Shown in pieces: positions 13,196-26,791 of a DNA stretch of 64,000 nucleotides (its first letter is position 1; every line of letters starts with the position of its first letter). Source of the stretch: Strongyloides papillosus (Eukaryota > Nematoda > Chromadorea > Rhabditida > Strongyloididae); assembly GCA_005656395.1 (NCBI GenBank), contig SRSI01000004.1:1116001-1180000 (forward strand), given 5' to 3'. Made by a program: the position numbers and the translations under genes. The notes under the pieces are model-generated. The model had not been told where the DNA came from. It saw nothing but the letters and a program-made list of their open reading frames with translations, and ran no database searches.

Positions 13196-15393
13196 ACATT
13201 AACACAAAAATATATTTTTTTCGATTCTTTTTAGAATTCCAAAATAGATTTTTTTAATTCATTACTTTTTTATATTTTGATTATATTTACCTATAAGATG
13301 GAATAAATTGAAATTTGGACAATTATTTTATATTTTTAATTAGTTAAAAAATCTTGCAAGTCAATATGTGAAGTTAGAATGAATGACATATGCTTATCGC
13401 TTCTTTTAAAAACTACCTGACGACATCTTTTCTTTAGTGTTGATTTCTCAACTTTTCTTTCATTTTTTATTTAAAAAAATCTCTAATTCATTATAATTTT
13501 CTGGTTTTCAAAAGTTAAGACAGAAATTAACAACAACCTAAAGAATTTCAAAAAGGTTTAAGTTTAAAAAAGATGAAAGTAATTCAAAAAGTTAGTTGAA
13601 TATTTATTTTCAAGTAAAATTTTTAACATCTGATATTAAGTGGTTTATTAAAATGGATATATAATTTTGTTTATCTATGGTAAATATGAAAGATAACTAG
13701 CAATGATTACTTTTGTTAAAAATAAACTTTAAACACTACATTTTGGTTTTTCTCAGAAATAAAATTAGTTTGTTTTGTATCATTAGATATTTCAATTGAA
13801 ATTAACTTTAAAATTATCTGCTTAAATTTTCATGCACTTCATTGCATACAAATTTTTTTCAAGCAATGTTATCGTTATAATATTAAAATTAAATTTATGA
13901 TATTATAAATATTTGAATGTACATAAATAAAATGTACTAAATTTAATATTTAGATGTAACTGAACAATTTTACCTTTTTTTGCATAACTTTTATTTAATG
14001 TTAATATATTTTTATTTGTAAATATTTATTTGCCACATAATCACTAATATTATTGAATTATTTTAAATAATATTTTAAACATTTAATATATAAATTGATT
14101 ATTTCATTCAAATATTTGCTATATATTTTACATAATATGCTTTAAGTATTACATACATTTTTTCTAATGTTGTATATTAAATTGTGTTAAATATAACTTG
14201 AAATTGTACAATTTAATGAAGAAAGAAAGATGCTAAAATAATTTTCTCTACATACAACTGTTTTATTCTAACTCTTTATCTATATTTTCTTTATCCACAT
14301 GCTTATATGTTATATCATGAGTTAAAAACTGTTTCACGTTCAATATATGTCCTTATAGATATTGGCACTTTTGTTATATGAATGACAAATTTTTCTATTT
14401 ATTCTGTTTCAAAATTTATAAGACACCCAAAAACTATAAAAAAATACTTTGATAATGAATTATATTTTATATACTAAAAAATGTTTTATTATAATTTTTT
14501 ATTATCATCGTGACATTCGTTTTTTACTTCCATACAATAACAATAATGAATATGAACATATTTTCGATATTATCCCATTCAAAACAAATAGAATTATAAT
14601 ATATATCATAAGTTTTATGTAATATGTCACAAGAGTAATAACTCAAAGAAAACTTTATTACATTTGTACAATAAAATTGTTGTTCATATCAATTTACTAC
14701 TACTTTTAGTTTTTTTCTTCAAAATGTTTATAGTCACAAATAATATTCTTTAATTATATAAAAATTGTATTATATGTGTAACAGATTGTTAATACAAAAA
14801 TACTTTATATAACTATAAAATTATTTTTCAATCAGTCAATAAAAAATTATCCTTAACTAAAAGGTAGATCCTATTCACAGTAAACATATACTTAATCAAC
14901 ACATTAAAATGGGTCTTTGTTAAATTTATATAAATAACAGTAGAAACTTAGATTTTTTCAATTTACTTATTTTTATGATAATCTTGGTAATTTTATACAT
15001 ATTTTTTTTATATATAATGTGATCAACATATAAACATAATCATAATTTTTTATTTAAACTATTTCTTCTTAGTGATAATGAGTCACATCTACCTATTGTT
15101 ATGGTTATTATTTCATCCTATATCCTTTCCTACATAATTTCATTAAAGTTTTCATTTCATATAAAACAAGTAGGTGTTATAAAGCGTAATATATTTATAC
15201 TTATCCACGTGTAATATTTTGATATCTCATATGAAAAAATTTAGAATGATAAATATTATAATATCAAATAATTTTTTAACGAAAAAAATAATAGATATTT
15301 TATTATAGGAAATCATTCTTATTATATGTTTTAATTTAAAAAAAAAAATTTTGTTTTAAACTAATGAAAATATTAAAAAAATAAATTATAATT
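13196..15393. other. Intergenic spacer
   Basis: About 2.2 kb after the pyruvate kinase stop and before the next ATG. Strongly AT-rich, many homopolymer runs; no gene, tRNA or repeat family recognised. Confidence 0.55.
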
Positions 15394-16201
15394 ATGGCTC
15401 CTTTGCCAAAATTTTTAAAAACATTTCCCTTAGTTGACGTACATAAAATTGTAAAAAGAAAAATGAAAGATGATGAAGTAGATCAATTAACAACTACACC
15501 ATCTTCAAATTATAATTATGACATGAATGATAAAGCATACCTTCGTTTGACTTTATTTTTAATTGCTATTATACTTCTTGTAGTTTCCTGCATTGTATCA
15601 AAATTTTATATGTAAGTTTTTTCATTTAAATTGTCCTAATTTTTATTAATTGTTATAATATGCATTTTAATAAGTTTTATATAAATTGTATATATAGATT
15701 TTAAACATGGTTTATTTTATTGTTGACTGTTAAATGACTTCTTACATCATATATCAAAATTCATCATTAATGAAAAGATCATTCTTCACTTAATAAGGAT
15801 AGGGTGTAGAGAAAATTTAAGTTTATCAGTATAAATTATTTATCGGATTATTTATTTTGCAGAAGGTTATTAAAGAGAAGTATACACCTCTATACATATC
15901 GATACTTTGTGTATAGTAAAATATTTGATGTCAGAGTTTTATAACTGTGTTTTTAAAATTTTCACCTCCTCACATTTATAATTGCTCTTTTCTAAAAGTT
16001 TATGACTAATATTTATATAAATTTTTAAGGAAAAAACGTGGTCCATCTAGAATAAGAAGGTACGAAACTTTATCAGCCAAACAATTGGCTCCTGAATTAA
16101 TTCTTAATTCAGATGACGAAGATGATGAAGACGATGATTATCTTTTTGGATCAAATGATGATGTACGTCGTCAATTGATATCTACTGTCACATCAACATA
16201 A
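15394..16201 (+). CDS. Small single-pass membrane protein with acidic C-terminal tail (FAM174-like)
   Basis: Two exons, 15394-15611 and 16030-16201, joined in phase 2 (donor GTAAGT, acceptor TTTTTAAG), giving 129 residues. The N-terminal half is basic then Thr/Ser/Asn-rich without a clear signal peptide; one hydrophobic segment lies at about residues 48-69 (LFLIAIILLVVSCIV), followed at once by basic KFYMKKRGPSRIRR. The tail has a tyrosine (RRYETL), then DSDEDD-type acidic residues and DDDYLFGS. The order membrane segment, basic stop-transfer, R-Y, acidic run, aromatic-Leu-Phe resembles the FAM174 (DUF1180) proteins, small membrane proteins linked to Golgi function. That assignment is from memory of the family pattern; a profile search would settle it. 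No neighbours suggest a pathway. Confidence 0.6.
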
Positions 16202-19048
16202 TTGTTTTTCTTTTAATTTTTATGGTACCAAAAAATATTATTTTTTTTACTACTCATCAATATTGAACATAAATATTTAAACAGTATAGACAATTTTTAC
16301 TATTATATATTGAATGATTCTTGATATTATATAATATATATATGTATATCATTACAACACATCTATTCATTACACTATTATTTCTCCAATGTATCGTCAA
16401 AGAAATTACAAAAACTGTCTATCAAAATATATCATTTAAAAATATATTCTAATGAATAGCACATTCATTAACATACTACACATGTAAATACAAATTCAGT
16501 GTCATTTATGGCAAACAAGTAAAGCTGGGTCAATCATCTAAATAATAATACTTCTTTCCCTGTATATCTGAACATTCCGTTTTATGTTAGTAATATGAAA
16601 TGATGATAGAAAAATCAAGATTTGTTATCCCAATATAAAATCTATTAAAAAAATTTTTTATAAAATGATATATTATGAAAGAAAAAATCAATTTTTATTG
16701 ACAATTTTTTTATGGATAAAATATAGAAAATGTAAGAAGTGTTAAAAATATCATTATCATGCTTTTTGAATGGAAAAATTGTTACCTATCACTATATTAT
16801 ACATTATCATTTTGATGTATGTTATAAAAGTCTATCTCATTCTTCTTTACAACATTAACACATCAATGATGCTGAGAAATCGTGGCCTTATTTGATTTCT
16901 CATTCTCATTCTCTATGATCTTTATTAACAAATGAATATTTCAATATTTCTATTTATGCTATTATTTAAATTTAAAAAAATTATATATAGAATTTTCTAT
17001 TACCATCAAAGTATATGGACAAATTTTTATAAATTTTCAATCTCACAAAAGTTTAATTTATTTCCCCAACGATGTTACTATGATCTCTCTTTAATGTACT
17101 AAATTTTGAAGAAACCTTTTTTGGAAAAAAAAATGACAGAAATTTTCTATAATATTTTTACAACAACAAAATTGTAGACAAAAAAAAAGGCTTATTCAAA
17201 AATTATTATATCGGTTGGAGAAATTGTTAAACTATGGAGAAAATATATTTCAAAAATTATTTGGTATTTTCTAAGATCTTGATTGTTAAGATGCAACATT
17301 TTATCTTTCTCAGATCTTGTATCTCATTTATAAAATAATATATCATATTTGTGAAATAAAAGATCTTTACTTTTAATTGTAAAATAAAAGATTTTCAATA
17401 AAGAATAGCTAATGTATTTTGTTTAAAAAATAATATTAATTGATATTTTGTTTGGTATGGGAAATTAATTCTTTAACATTATTGAAATGCATTTTTTTCG
17501 GTATATTTATAAGATATATTGAAAATATAATTCTTTTTATTATTACATTTCATTATCAAAAAAATAAATAGTTACTTCACGATAAAAACAACATAATTTT
17601 TTGATAAATTGATATTATTTAGCATTCTAATATATATGAGTTAAAATTTTAAATAACATTAATTGATACTTTTTTTTAAAAAGATAACAATTGTTGTGTA
17701 ATTTTTTTGGTAAACATTAAAGAAATATTTATTATTTTATATTGCTGGCGAAAGAAATTTTTTTTTAGTTCGATCAAATATGTTATGTAAAGTTTTCTTT
17801 TCATGAATAAATTTTAAATTCATTTTCATAAAACAACGACTTAAATCTATACAATATAATATTTTTATGATACTGGCTTATTCAATTTATCAGAATATTA
17901 TTAAACAAGACTTTGATCACTTAATACTATCATTCACAGTGGTTTTTTTTCAATTATAGTGTATATCAACACAAAGTATATTTTTAAATTTTATATGATA
18001 ACATTTCATTATAAAAATTATTGATTTTTTAAAATCATACAATACATTAATTGTTTGATTTAACATAAGTCAAATTATTAAATATATATGATTAAAAAAG
18101 TTGTTATTAAATCAATATGTAATAATAGGAGTTTTTTATTTTTATAAAAATCATCATGAATATATTTTACTGATGTATGATAATTATATAAAACATCAAA
18201 TTTCACAATTATTTTATATTTAAGAATGTACCGAGAATTTTTTCCATTTATTATTCTTTGATTTGATTAAACATATAATACCACTTCATTGAATTTTTTA
18301 ATAAAAAACATAAAGGACCATATTTTAAATATATGATAGTTTTTATACTATTTTATTTAAAATAAATTTTTTGAGAAAGTCAAATGATTTCAAATATAAT
18401 ATAACATTTTCATATTGATAATGTACAAACATATTAGTCGAAATATGTGAAGAGGTACTTTTGAGACACCCTGTATATTTTCTTATAAGAATAAGTAATT
18501 TGAAGTGTCTCAAAAATTATATTTGTTTATTAATTAATTATTGCTATTTTTAATTTTTTAGATTAACAATGAATGACATAATGGATAAAAAAGACAAAAT
18601 ACATGCTATTTATAATAATTTTTTTTTTATTTATTTTAATATAATTAAGAAGAATATATTAAACAATAGCGGAATCAAAAAAATAAATTTTATTACTTTG
18701 ACACACTGTTTTACCAATATTTATATTTGGTACACGAAAATGAATGAACTAAATTTTGATTATTATATTATCAAATCATTTATTTTAAAGAATACTATTC
18801 TTCTAGGCATTTAGTTATTTAACACTCTCATTTGAAGTACATTTATCTGTCTACCCATATGCCAAATTTCAAAGTTGAACTCTGAAATCTTGGCTCTAGA
18901 AAATTTTAACGTTGTATTTATCATTGAGTATATACAAATTAAAGTAATAATTAAATCTTATAGACATAATAGTATAAATGAAATATTTTTCGATAAAATA
19001 ATACAATTTTGTTATTTATTAATAAATAACTGAATTAAAAAATAACTG
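16202..19048. other. Intergenic region, no gene recognised
   Basis: AT-rich DNA with short fortuitous frames. At about 18450-18475 there is a lone GAGACACCCTGTATA end resembling the outer end of the CAGGGTG elements at 22.1 and 63.7 kb, suggesting a decayed copy. Confidence 0.5.
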
Positions 19049-19650
19049 TTAATAAAGGTAACTTGAAGTGGATGAAGTGGTGTATCCTCCCTGTGTCCCA
19101 TTGAATATTGTATCATTGTTGAAGCAACTGCTTTCATCCATCGTTGAGATGGATATATCATTGCCTGTACTGTACTTCAGCTTGTATTGTGGAAACTGTG
19201 CTCTGAGATGGTCTAATGCTTTTTCTATATTATAAGGGTGAGACAGCGATTTTTTTTTCTGACATACCCGACATTCATAGCATCTTGAATTTATAATTTT
19301 CATGCAGCCGGTAGATAAATGATCCAGTCTTGCTTTACATAGTCAAGTTGTACCTGGTCCAAAAACTTTAGATGTTTTGCTTTGAAGTGTCGTATAGCGG
19401 TAGCTGACATAACGGCACCCATTATTACATCTCCACAAAGCCTATACTTCTAGTGACATAGTGAGATGGCTTTTATGAACGGAGAATCCTTTGGAGCAAT
19501 TGGTTTATTGGTCGTTGCGTTAAAAACACTATATGGATCATTTTGCTCTTCTTCATCCTCATTTTCAGGGAGGCTTCTATTCTTCGTTCTTTCCAGTCTC
19601 TTTAACTCTGCAACACTGCCTATAATGATAATAAAAGCATTAACATAAAC
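19049..19650 (-). pseudogene. Degraded zinc-finger-like reading frame
   Basis: Reading the minus strand from about 19620 down to 19049 gives an almost continuous frame with two stops (near 19457 and 19350). It encodes an acidic stretch (ENEDEEEQNDPYSVF), a possible zinc-finger segment (RLCGDVIMG then IRHFKAKHLK), a second Cys/His segment (CYECRVCQKK then ALDHLRAQF), and a Ser/Thr-rich end. A plausible splice acceptor (ATTATAG) lies at its upstream end, about 19621-19627. It could be a decayed transposase with a BED-like finger or a decayed host gene. I do not recognise the family. Confidence 0.35.
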
Positions 19651-19800
19651 TATATTTAAACTTACTTTTTTAAGAGCTTTTTCACTTTTATATTTCTGAT
19701 GTGATTGATTGGTATTAAGTCTTTATATACCTACGTTTGTAACCATTTTTTATTACTATTTTTACTCTGTTTAAATAAATTATATACTAACAACTAATTT

Positions 19801-21356
19801 TCTAACATGACGATCCCCGATATGTATACATCACTGTTACTGAAAGTTGAGAAGTTGGAAAAAGAGCTAAGTGAAAAGAAGGAAGGTGTACAACAGTTGT
19901 GGATTACAGAGCAAATTGAGGAAAACAAGATAAGGGAAATAACAAATAAGATGACAATGTTCGAAATATCGGAAAAATTTGATGACTTGTAAATGTTAAC
20001 TTTATACTATTGGATGAGCTGGGAAGTAGTACAATCTTAACTGAAATTGAAAAATCTGGAATAGTTTTGACAAAACTTTGCAATGAGAGCAGGAGAAAAT
20101 ATTTTCAGTTTTAAGTAGGGATGTACTAGCAAAGACTCCGCAGAAAAGTGTGAATGAAGAAGGAAAAGAAGATGGTCTAAAGAAATATCTACTAGAGCTG
20201 TTTACGTCAAAGAAAAATGATGAAATGAAGTTGGTTGAAGTTTTCTCAGATCAGTACAATCCTAGATCAGTTGGAAGTGCTTGAACTCAAGCAAGTATAA
20301 AGATACAGGAACTTACTGAGGTATTAAAAGACAAAGTAATTTTGGCGTCAATGTTAATATATCTGGAGAATGTATGTACTGACATTTTTGGTGAGCAAAC
20401 CAAAGTAAAGTTCAGGGAAAAATTAGTAAAGGAAGATTTCAAAACGATAAAACAAACAGAAGATTTCCTAAAAGCAGCAATGATAGTTCAACTAGATAAA
20501 GAAAATAAGGCAATATGTGAAGTAAACAGGTTGAAGGAATTTGATAATTCTAGGGTAAAGCAAGAAAGAATATGTTATTTTTGTAAAGACAAAGGTCATC
20601 TTGCAAGAGATTGTACGGTCAGAATGAAAACTAAGTGTTATAATTGTAATTCTATTGGTCATACAGCTAAGTTTTGTAAGAAAAAAGTTTATAAAATTGA
20701 TATTGTAGAAAACGGCGATGAAAATAAAGTTTTTAAAAATTATAAAACTTATAAGTTGTGTTTGTCTGTTGAGAAAAATTTGTAGAAAAAATTGAATTTG
20801 AGAAAGGAGAGGTTGAATTTATGATTGATTCAGGGTCAGATGTATCGATAGTGAATGATGTAACTTATGAAGCACATATAGATGAATTTAGTGAGTTAAG
20901 AAAACTAACATTTAGGCTATTAGGATATAAGGGATCAAAGGTAGAGATGAAAGGTGTAGCGAAATGTGAAAAGATAGGAATAGATATGATTGTTGTATTT
21001 GGTGATTTTGAAAATATTCTTGGGCGAAACTACATGAAAAAGAATAAATGGTTTTCAAATTATGATGTGAATCAAATACAGACAGAAGAAAGTATTATAA
21101 AGAATTATGAGAAAGAGTTGGTAAACAAGTATCCTAGACTCTTTAAAAATAATTTAAGATGTGTTGATCTAGAAGTAGAAATAAAGATAAAGAAAGGAAC
21201 CAAAGTTTTTCAAAACACCAAGAAAAATACCGTATGGTCTTGAAGAAGCAACAAAAATGAAATTGATAGAATGATAAGTAATGGCATTCTGAAGAAAATT
21301 GAAAATCCAAGATGGGGCTCTCCAATGTGTGTTGTATTAAAAGGTGTTGATGATAC
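19801..21356 (+). pseudogene. Decayed Ty3/gypsy-type retrotransposon, gag-protease-RT start (left half)
   Basis: Plus-strand fragments broken by stops: a coiled-coil-like start at 19807-19992; a gag end at 20342-20785 with two CCHC knuckles (CYFCKDKGHLARDC and CYNCNSIGHTAKFC); a protease start at 20821 with DSGSDVSIV; and the beginning of reverse transcriptase up to WGSPMCVVLKG near 21343. The frame then breaks off at 21357 where a DNA element has inserted. RT resumes at 26792 in a compatible frame. No 5' LTR could be recognised upstream of 19801. Several frameshifts and stops show it is dead. Confidence 0.8.
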
Positions 21357-22060
21357 GCACACAAAATCAAAACATGTCGCCATTTTCCGTGCAGTTTTAA
21401 GTAAACCAACATCAGCAGTTTGATATAAACAACATTTTGCATTTTAGTAGAAACTGCATAATGTCATTTATATTAAAAAATTTGATGTGTGGTTTAGGTA
21501 AAAATGAGGTAGGTTATTTTGCATATAATGTATCATGCATTCTTTACAAAACTACTATGATAAAATTGCACAATGCCATTTTATATAATTTTGTAGTAAT
21601 TATTAATTTTAATAAAAAAGTTTATTTATAACATAAATATTACAAGTTTTAAAGTTAAAAATTTTAATTGTCTTAAATAGTAATAAGAATTAAAAAATTT
21701 ATTAAAAATATTACACTTAAATCATAAGAAAATATTTTTATTATCAACCGGTACATTAAAAATTAATACAATTAAGTTATAAAAAAGTTTTTTATCAACC
21801 TGTTTATCATCCAATATCTATTTTTCCTGGTCCTCCTGTTCTTCTTTATCTATAATGAAAAATTATCAACCGATTTTGAGGAAACTTTTAACAATGAAAT
21901 AATATATATTATGAATAATCTTAGTATAACAAGAAATAGTGATCAAAAGAAGAATAGAAAAGTACTATAAAAAAATGAAAGGCATTATTTGAAAAGATTT
22001 ATATCTTAGAACAAGGTGCATTACATTTTTCAGGTATTTTAAACAGTTATTTTTAATATA

Positions 22061-23175
22061 CAGGGTGCCAAAAAGTAACATGAAATGTTTGAATAGAAAT
22101 AACTCTTTTCAATGCGAACGTATTTTAATAGTATTATATTTGTTTGAAAGCCTAACTTCTAACATAAAAAACGCTTTAAACAGATTTTAAAAATATTAGT
22201 TTAAAATGTAGTTATGACAATTTTTGTTACTTCCGTTCTTTTTCATGATTTTTAGGAATTTTATCTTTTCCAAACGACATAACTTTAGAAAACTTGCTAT
22301 TTTTATCAGACATTTATATGTATATGATAGCCTAACTTCTATTGTACGGAATAGTGTAAGATTCATTATCATATATTTATATTATTTGAAGATATGAATA
22401 ATTTTATAAGAAACATTTTCTAAACAATTTTCTAACTAATAAATATAGGTATAAAAAATATTTATATTTATGATAATAAAGAGCAACAAACATTTAATTG
22501 AATGAAATTTTGTTAATTAGCGATAGTAGCTGTATATTTACTCTTAGTTTGTTATAAAAATAGTAAAAAAATATAGGAAATTTTTTTACTATCGTTGTAG
22601 CGGTAGATCTTTAGTTCAGATGAAACAAAAATATAAAAGAAAGTAAAATTAACATTTTATTATAATCATACAATTATACAAACACCAATAACATCTTAAA
22701 AACCAAAGGGTACTAAGACTGACTAAAATAAGGATAGGTTAGGTATTTATATGGGGTTAAAAGTGGGTGGATGATTTTGGATAAGAATAGGTGGTGTCCA
22801 TTACGCTATGGAAAAATGAAAGATATTTTATGTTTCATAACTTTACATAAAATGGATATAAAATAATGATTCTTAAATCGTTTTGTGGAAAAAGAAGTTG
22901 AGCCATCAGATGCATATAAAATTATAAAAAATATTAATTTTTCAAAAGGTTACGTTATTTTAAAAAAGTTTAAAAATTCTAAAAATTATGAAAAAGAATG
23001 GAAGTCACAAAAATGGTCATAACTACATTTTAAAGCAATATTTTTAAAATATGTTTGAAGCGTTTTTTAAGTTAAAAGTTAGGCCTTCAAATGGATATGA
23101 TACTATAAAAACAAAATTACATTAAAGAGAATTATTTTCATTCAAACCTTTTATGTTACTTTTTGAACACCCTGA
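22061..23175. mobile_element. Foldback (MITE-like) element with CAGGGTG ends
   Basis: Starts CAGGGTGCCAAAAAGTAAC and ends with the near complement GTTACTTTTTGAACACCCTG; arms of about 300 bp are inverted copies. TA precedes the left end; the right flank is AA here, but the homologous end at 63699 is flanked by TA. CAGGGTG ends with TA fit a non-autonomous Tc1/mariner-type element (inference). No transposase frame. Confidence 0.75.
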
Positions 23176-23814
23176 ATATTTTTAAAGACAAAACGGATAG
23201 ATTTGAAGGATTGTCTTTTTAAGAATACTGGAATTGTGTTTTCAAAATATTATTTTGCCTATAATCTCTGAAAAGCCAGTCGAAGATTAATTATCTTCAG
23301 GAACAAGAACTAAAATAATAAATGAGGTGGATTGCAATTAAAAAAAGATAGTAAAATAAGTTTATTTAAAGATAGAGAAATCAATCAGGATTTCTCGTTT
23401 TCAAAGAAAGAAAAATGTAAATATTTATTGAAATTTTATTCTTATATATTGTTCATTTATGTTGCATTTCCCAAGCCTCCATTAGCTTGGTTAATGCAAC
23501 ATTTTTATTTTAACTTTCATACTTTGTTTTATTGATACCATTAGCATGTTTTAAATATCTTTACACAATAATGATATAAAAAAGAATATACTGTTCCTAT
23601 ATGTATCAACAACCCCTGGCGACGTTAATCTTTTCCATGAAGCAGTCATAACTTTAGAAACAAAAAGGGTTGTGGGTTACTTTTTAAAAAATCTCATGAG
23701 TCACTAGTACAACTCTTGATGTCTAGTTATAAGGATAGACTTGTTAAAGCTCTACAAAAATCAGTTGATCATGCAAAATCTTTTTTAATTTGTATTTTAT
23801 TTTTATATGCTGGT

Positions 23815-25381
23815 CACAGCTCGAGGTTTGTGTATATTGTCGGAAAACTGCACTTTTACTCTATAAATAATTTTCGCATCCTTTAATAAACCCCTTAATT
23901 TTAATATTTTCATTTGAAATTTTGTCAGTTGACTTGAATAGTGATGTAAATTGTTCACAAAATACGGTTTTGGTAAAATGCCATATATGGAAAGAATTTT
24001 TTTGGTTGTGAATATTTTTTGATGTCCTGTTGCTTTTGCTCTAGAAAAAAAATCTGAGGTTCTCCTACTTCCCATCTACACACCCAAAAATTTTTAAGCT
24101 GATATTATGTTAGGTTTTGGAGAAAATTAATAACTTCAATTTTTTAAAAGAAAATATGTCATAAAACATACTAAATACGGATTTTTTTGTACTATTTTAT
24201 ATGTAAAACATTGATTTAATTAATTTAAAAGTATTTACAATCATGCCTAATAAGTTTATAAAATATAAAAATTGAAAAATGTTTAATAAATACCAGTTTT
24301 TTTTTTCTACAAATGATAAATTATTTTACATTATATAAAAAAATGGCCAAAACTGATTATTTCTTCAAAATTTTAAAGTATATGATAAATAAAAAACTTA
24401 CTTTAAGTTCTTCGGTCATGTAATTTGTGTTTGGATTACCTATGTATTGCAATTAAACTAAGGCTTAAGCAATTTTGATGAACAATGATTAATTTTCATG
24501 TTTAAATTTTCGCAATAATGTTTTTCCTTACTTAGACCACATTTTTTACTTGATTTTTAAGAACATTAGGAAAGATGGATTGTAAGTTGTTCGTAAAAAT
24601 ACTTTTGTGCAGACATTCCATTATACAAAACATTATTTTGGGAATAATTTCTAACTATTTTTTATGGTTAAAAATTACTCCTAATTTTATAAATAGCGGA
24701 TTAAAATCTCATTTGTATAAATCGTTTATGTATTACTACGAACTCAAACAATAGGTTTATAGTAAAAATTAAGTATTTTTATAATTTTAAAGCATATTTA
24801 AAATGATATCTAATTGTTCAGGAATTATTTGTGATATTTTTTTGACATATGATATTTATTTATTTACAAAAATTAAAAGAAAAGAAACTTTTGTCTTTAT
24901 ATAGAAAAAATAATTTTTTTTAATTTTTATATTTTATAAACTTACTGACATGACTGCAGATACTATTAAGATAATTATAAGGGGTATAACATTACAAAAA
25001 ACATCTAGCACTACATATTTACTATAAATATGTGATGAAAATATGTAAAAAATAGGAATGCAATTTATTAAAATTAATTTTCTCCAAAACTTAACATAAT
25101 ATCAACTTAAAAATTTATGGGTGTGTAGATGGGAAGTAGGAGAACCTCATATTTTTTTTCTAGAACAAAAGCAACGGAACATCAAAAAATATTCACAGCC
25201 AAAAAATTTTTTTCCATATATGGCATTTTACCAAAACCGTATTTTATGAACAATTTACATCATTATTCAAGTCAACTAACAAAATTTCAAAGAAAAATAT
25301 TAAAATTAAGAGGTTTATTTATATTTTTAAATTAGAAATTTCTACGTAATAAAGTGCAGTTTTCCCCAACCTCGAGCTGTG
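23815..25381. mobile_element. 1567-bp foldback element with CACAGCTCGAGG ends and TGGT duplication
   Basis: Left end CACAGCTCGAGG at 23815, right end CCTCGAGCTGTG at 25381. The direct repeats TGGT flank it at 23811-23814 and 25382-25385. The related copy at about 62200 has a single TGGT with no insert, an empty site that confirms the boundaries. Arms are long: the peptide beginning MGSRRTS is encoded in inverted orientation in both (ending 24075 on minus, starting 25129 on plus). Four-bp duplication plus CAC ends recalls Chapaev/CMC-type transposons (inference). Confidence 0.8.
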
Positions 25382-26791
25382 TGGTAGATATAAAATAGTA
25401 CTATCAAGACCTGGTAAATTTGTAGAAAATTTTATGCCTACCTTAAAGAATTCAAGTCAATTTAATGAATATGAAATTAGTTTGCCTTCTTCAGGACAAG
25501 AAGCAGCAATGAAAAGTAGTTAAATCAAAAAGAAATACTGATGGTACTTTGAAAAACAATTATATGAAGCTATTGAAGGGATATAAAATTTTGTTATTAA
25601 TAAGAATTAATATTTACTTTAAGTTTAGAGGATCTTGCTCCGAGTTTGTTACAATTAAAAAATTTTTAATTATTATATAATTAATTTTTTAAAACATACT
25701 AATAAAAAAATGAATAAAGTATGATTATAAAAATCATTTGGAATTTTTGACACTCTTTTGCTTTTTAGAAAGAAAGGTTTTCACGTGGTTTTAAAATGCA
25801 TAGTGGTCGTTAATTCTTTTTAAAAATAATATTCATCCTTTAAATATTTATTTATATATTATCCTATTTTCTTTTTCAGACTAAAATTATGATGTCACCG
25901 GATCAAGAGGCTATTATTTTCAAATTGGACTAAAGACAGGCTGAGCTAATAAATGAAATTAAAAAAAAATTTTAAAGTTAAAAGCTAATCCAAGAACTGG
26001 TGTTGTAGAAGTATCATGTGAAAGTAGCCGTTACAGGATTCTAGGAGATAACTTTTTAAGTGCTACAATGAATCTTGACAGGATGACTAACAGGATGAAC
26101 GAAGCTTAAAAAAAAGTAAAAAATATGAAAGATAATACTGGATGAATTTATTATTTTTAACCAGATGATTATTTATTTAAAAAGTTTTTTACTGGTTGTT
26201 TATATTATTTTTTTCATGTATTTTTATCTTGTAATAAATAAAATTTTATTTATTATTTTTGTAAATGATTTTATTATTAATTTTATTTATAAAGTTTAAA
26301 TTTATAATTGAGTGAAAAATAATACGTTTTCCTAGAAAAGATAAAATTTTACGATTTATGTATAAAGTTTATTAGAACGACACTTCCTAGGAACAATACA
26401 ACACAAAAGCTTTTACAAAAAAATTAATTATAAAACTTATTTCCATCAAAATTGTTAATTTTCATCACAATCTCAATTCGTGTTAGAATATAGTATTTTT
26501 CTTTCTTAAACCAACATAGGGCATTCTTTTATAAACCACACCAGTAATTGTATATTAAACCGACGCATGATTTTTTTATAAAACCAACATGTGTAAAAAG
26601 ATATAAACCGCATAGTGTCAGTTTATGCAAAAATGCTTATGTAGTTTTATGAAAAATGCATACAGTTGTTTATATCAAACCGCTCTCTGCATTTTTATTA
26701 ATTATGGGAGGGTGATCAAACAAAATGCTCGTGCATTGTATACTGTTTTGATTGGTGGTCGGTCAAAAAGAAATGATTTGATTTTGTGTGC

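Larger units (their letters stand above)
21357..26791. mobile_element. 5.4 kb DNA element with GCACACAAAATC inverted ends, inserted into a gypsy RT gene
   Basis: The ends are inverted: GCACACAAAATCAAA at 21357 and its complement ending GTGTGC at 26791. Flanking retrotransposon RT sequence stops and resumes exactly at these points. Subterminal TTTATAAACC-type repeats fill the last ~500 bp. A related inverted copy starts at 60962 and runs past the window end. Scattered coding remnants shared by both copies (for example NPRTGVVEVSCESSRYRIL and FLSATMNLDRMTNRMNEA near 25990-26110) mark an unidentified protein. Nested inside are the elements at 22061-23175 and 23815-25381. A target duplication is not clear. 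Class unknown. Confidence 0.65.

Noticed and set aside
16850..16920. Possible C/D snoRNA (ATGATG near CTGA)
   Set aside because: Boxes are too close and in the wrong order, and there is no terminal stem.
18569..18814. 81-residue ORF after a weak acceptor
   Set aside because: Ile/Asn/Phe-rich composition typical of AT-rich non-coding DNA; no domain.
23803..24075. 90-residue ORF starting MGSRRTS, repeated at 25129
   Set aside because: Duplicated only because it lies in the two arms of a foldback element; the two copies end differently. Kept as evidence for the inverted repeat, not as a gene.
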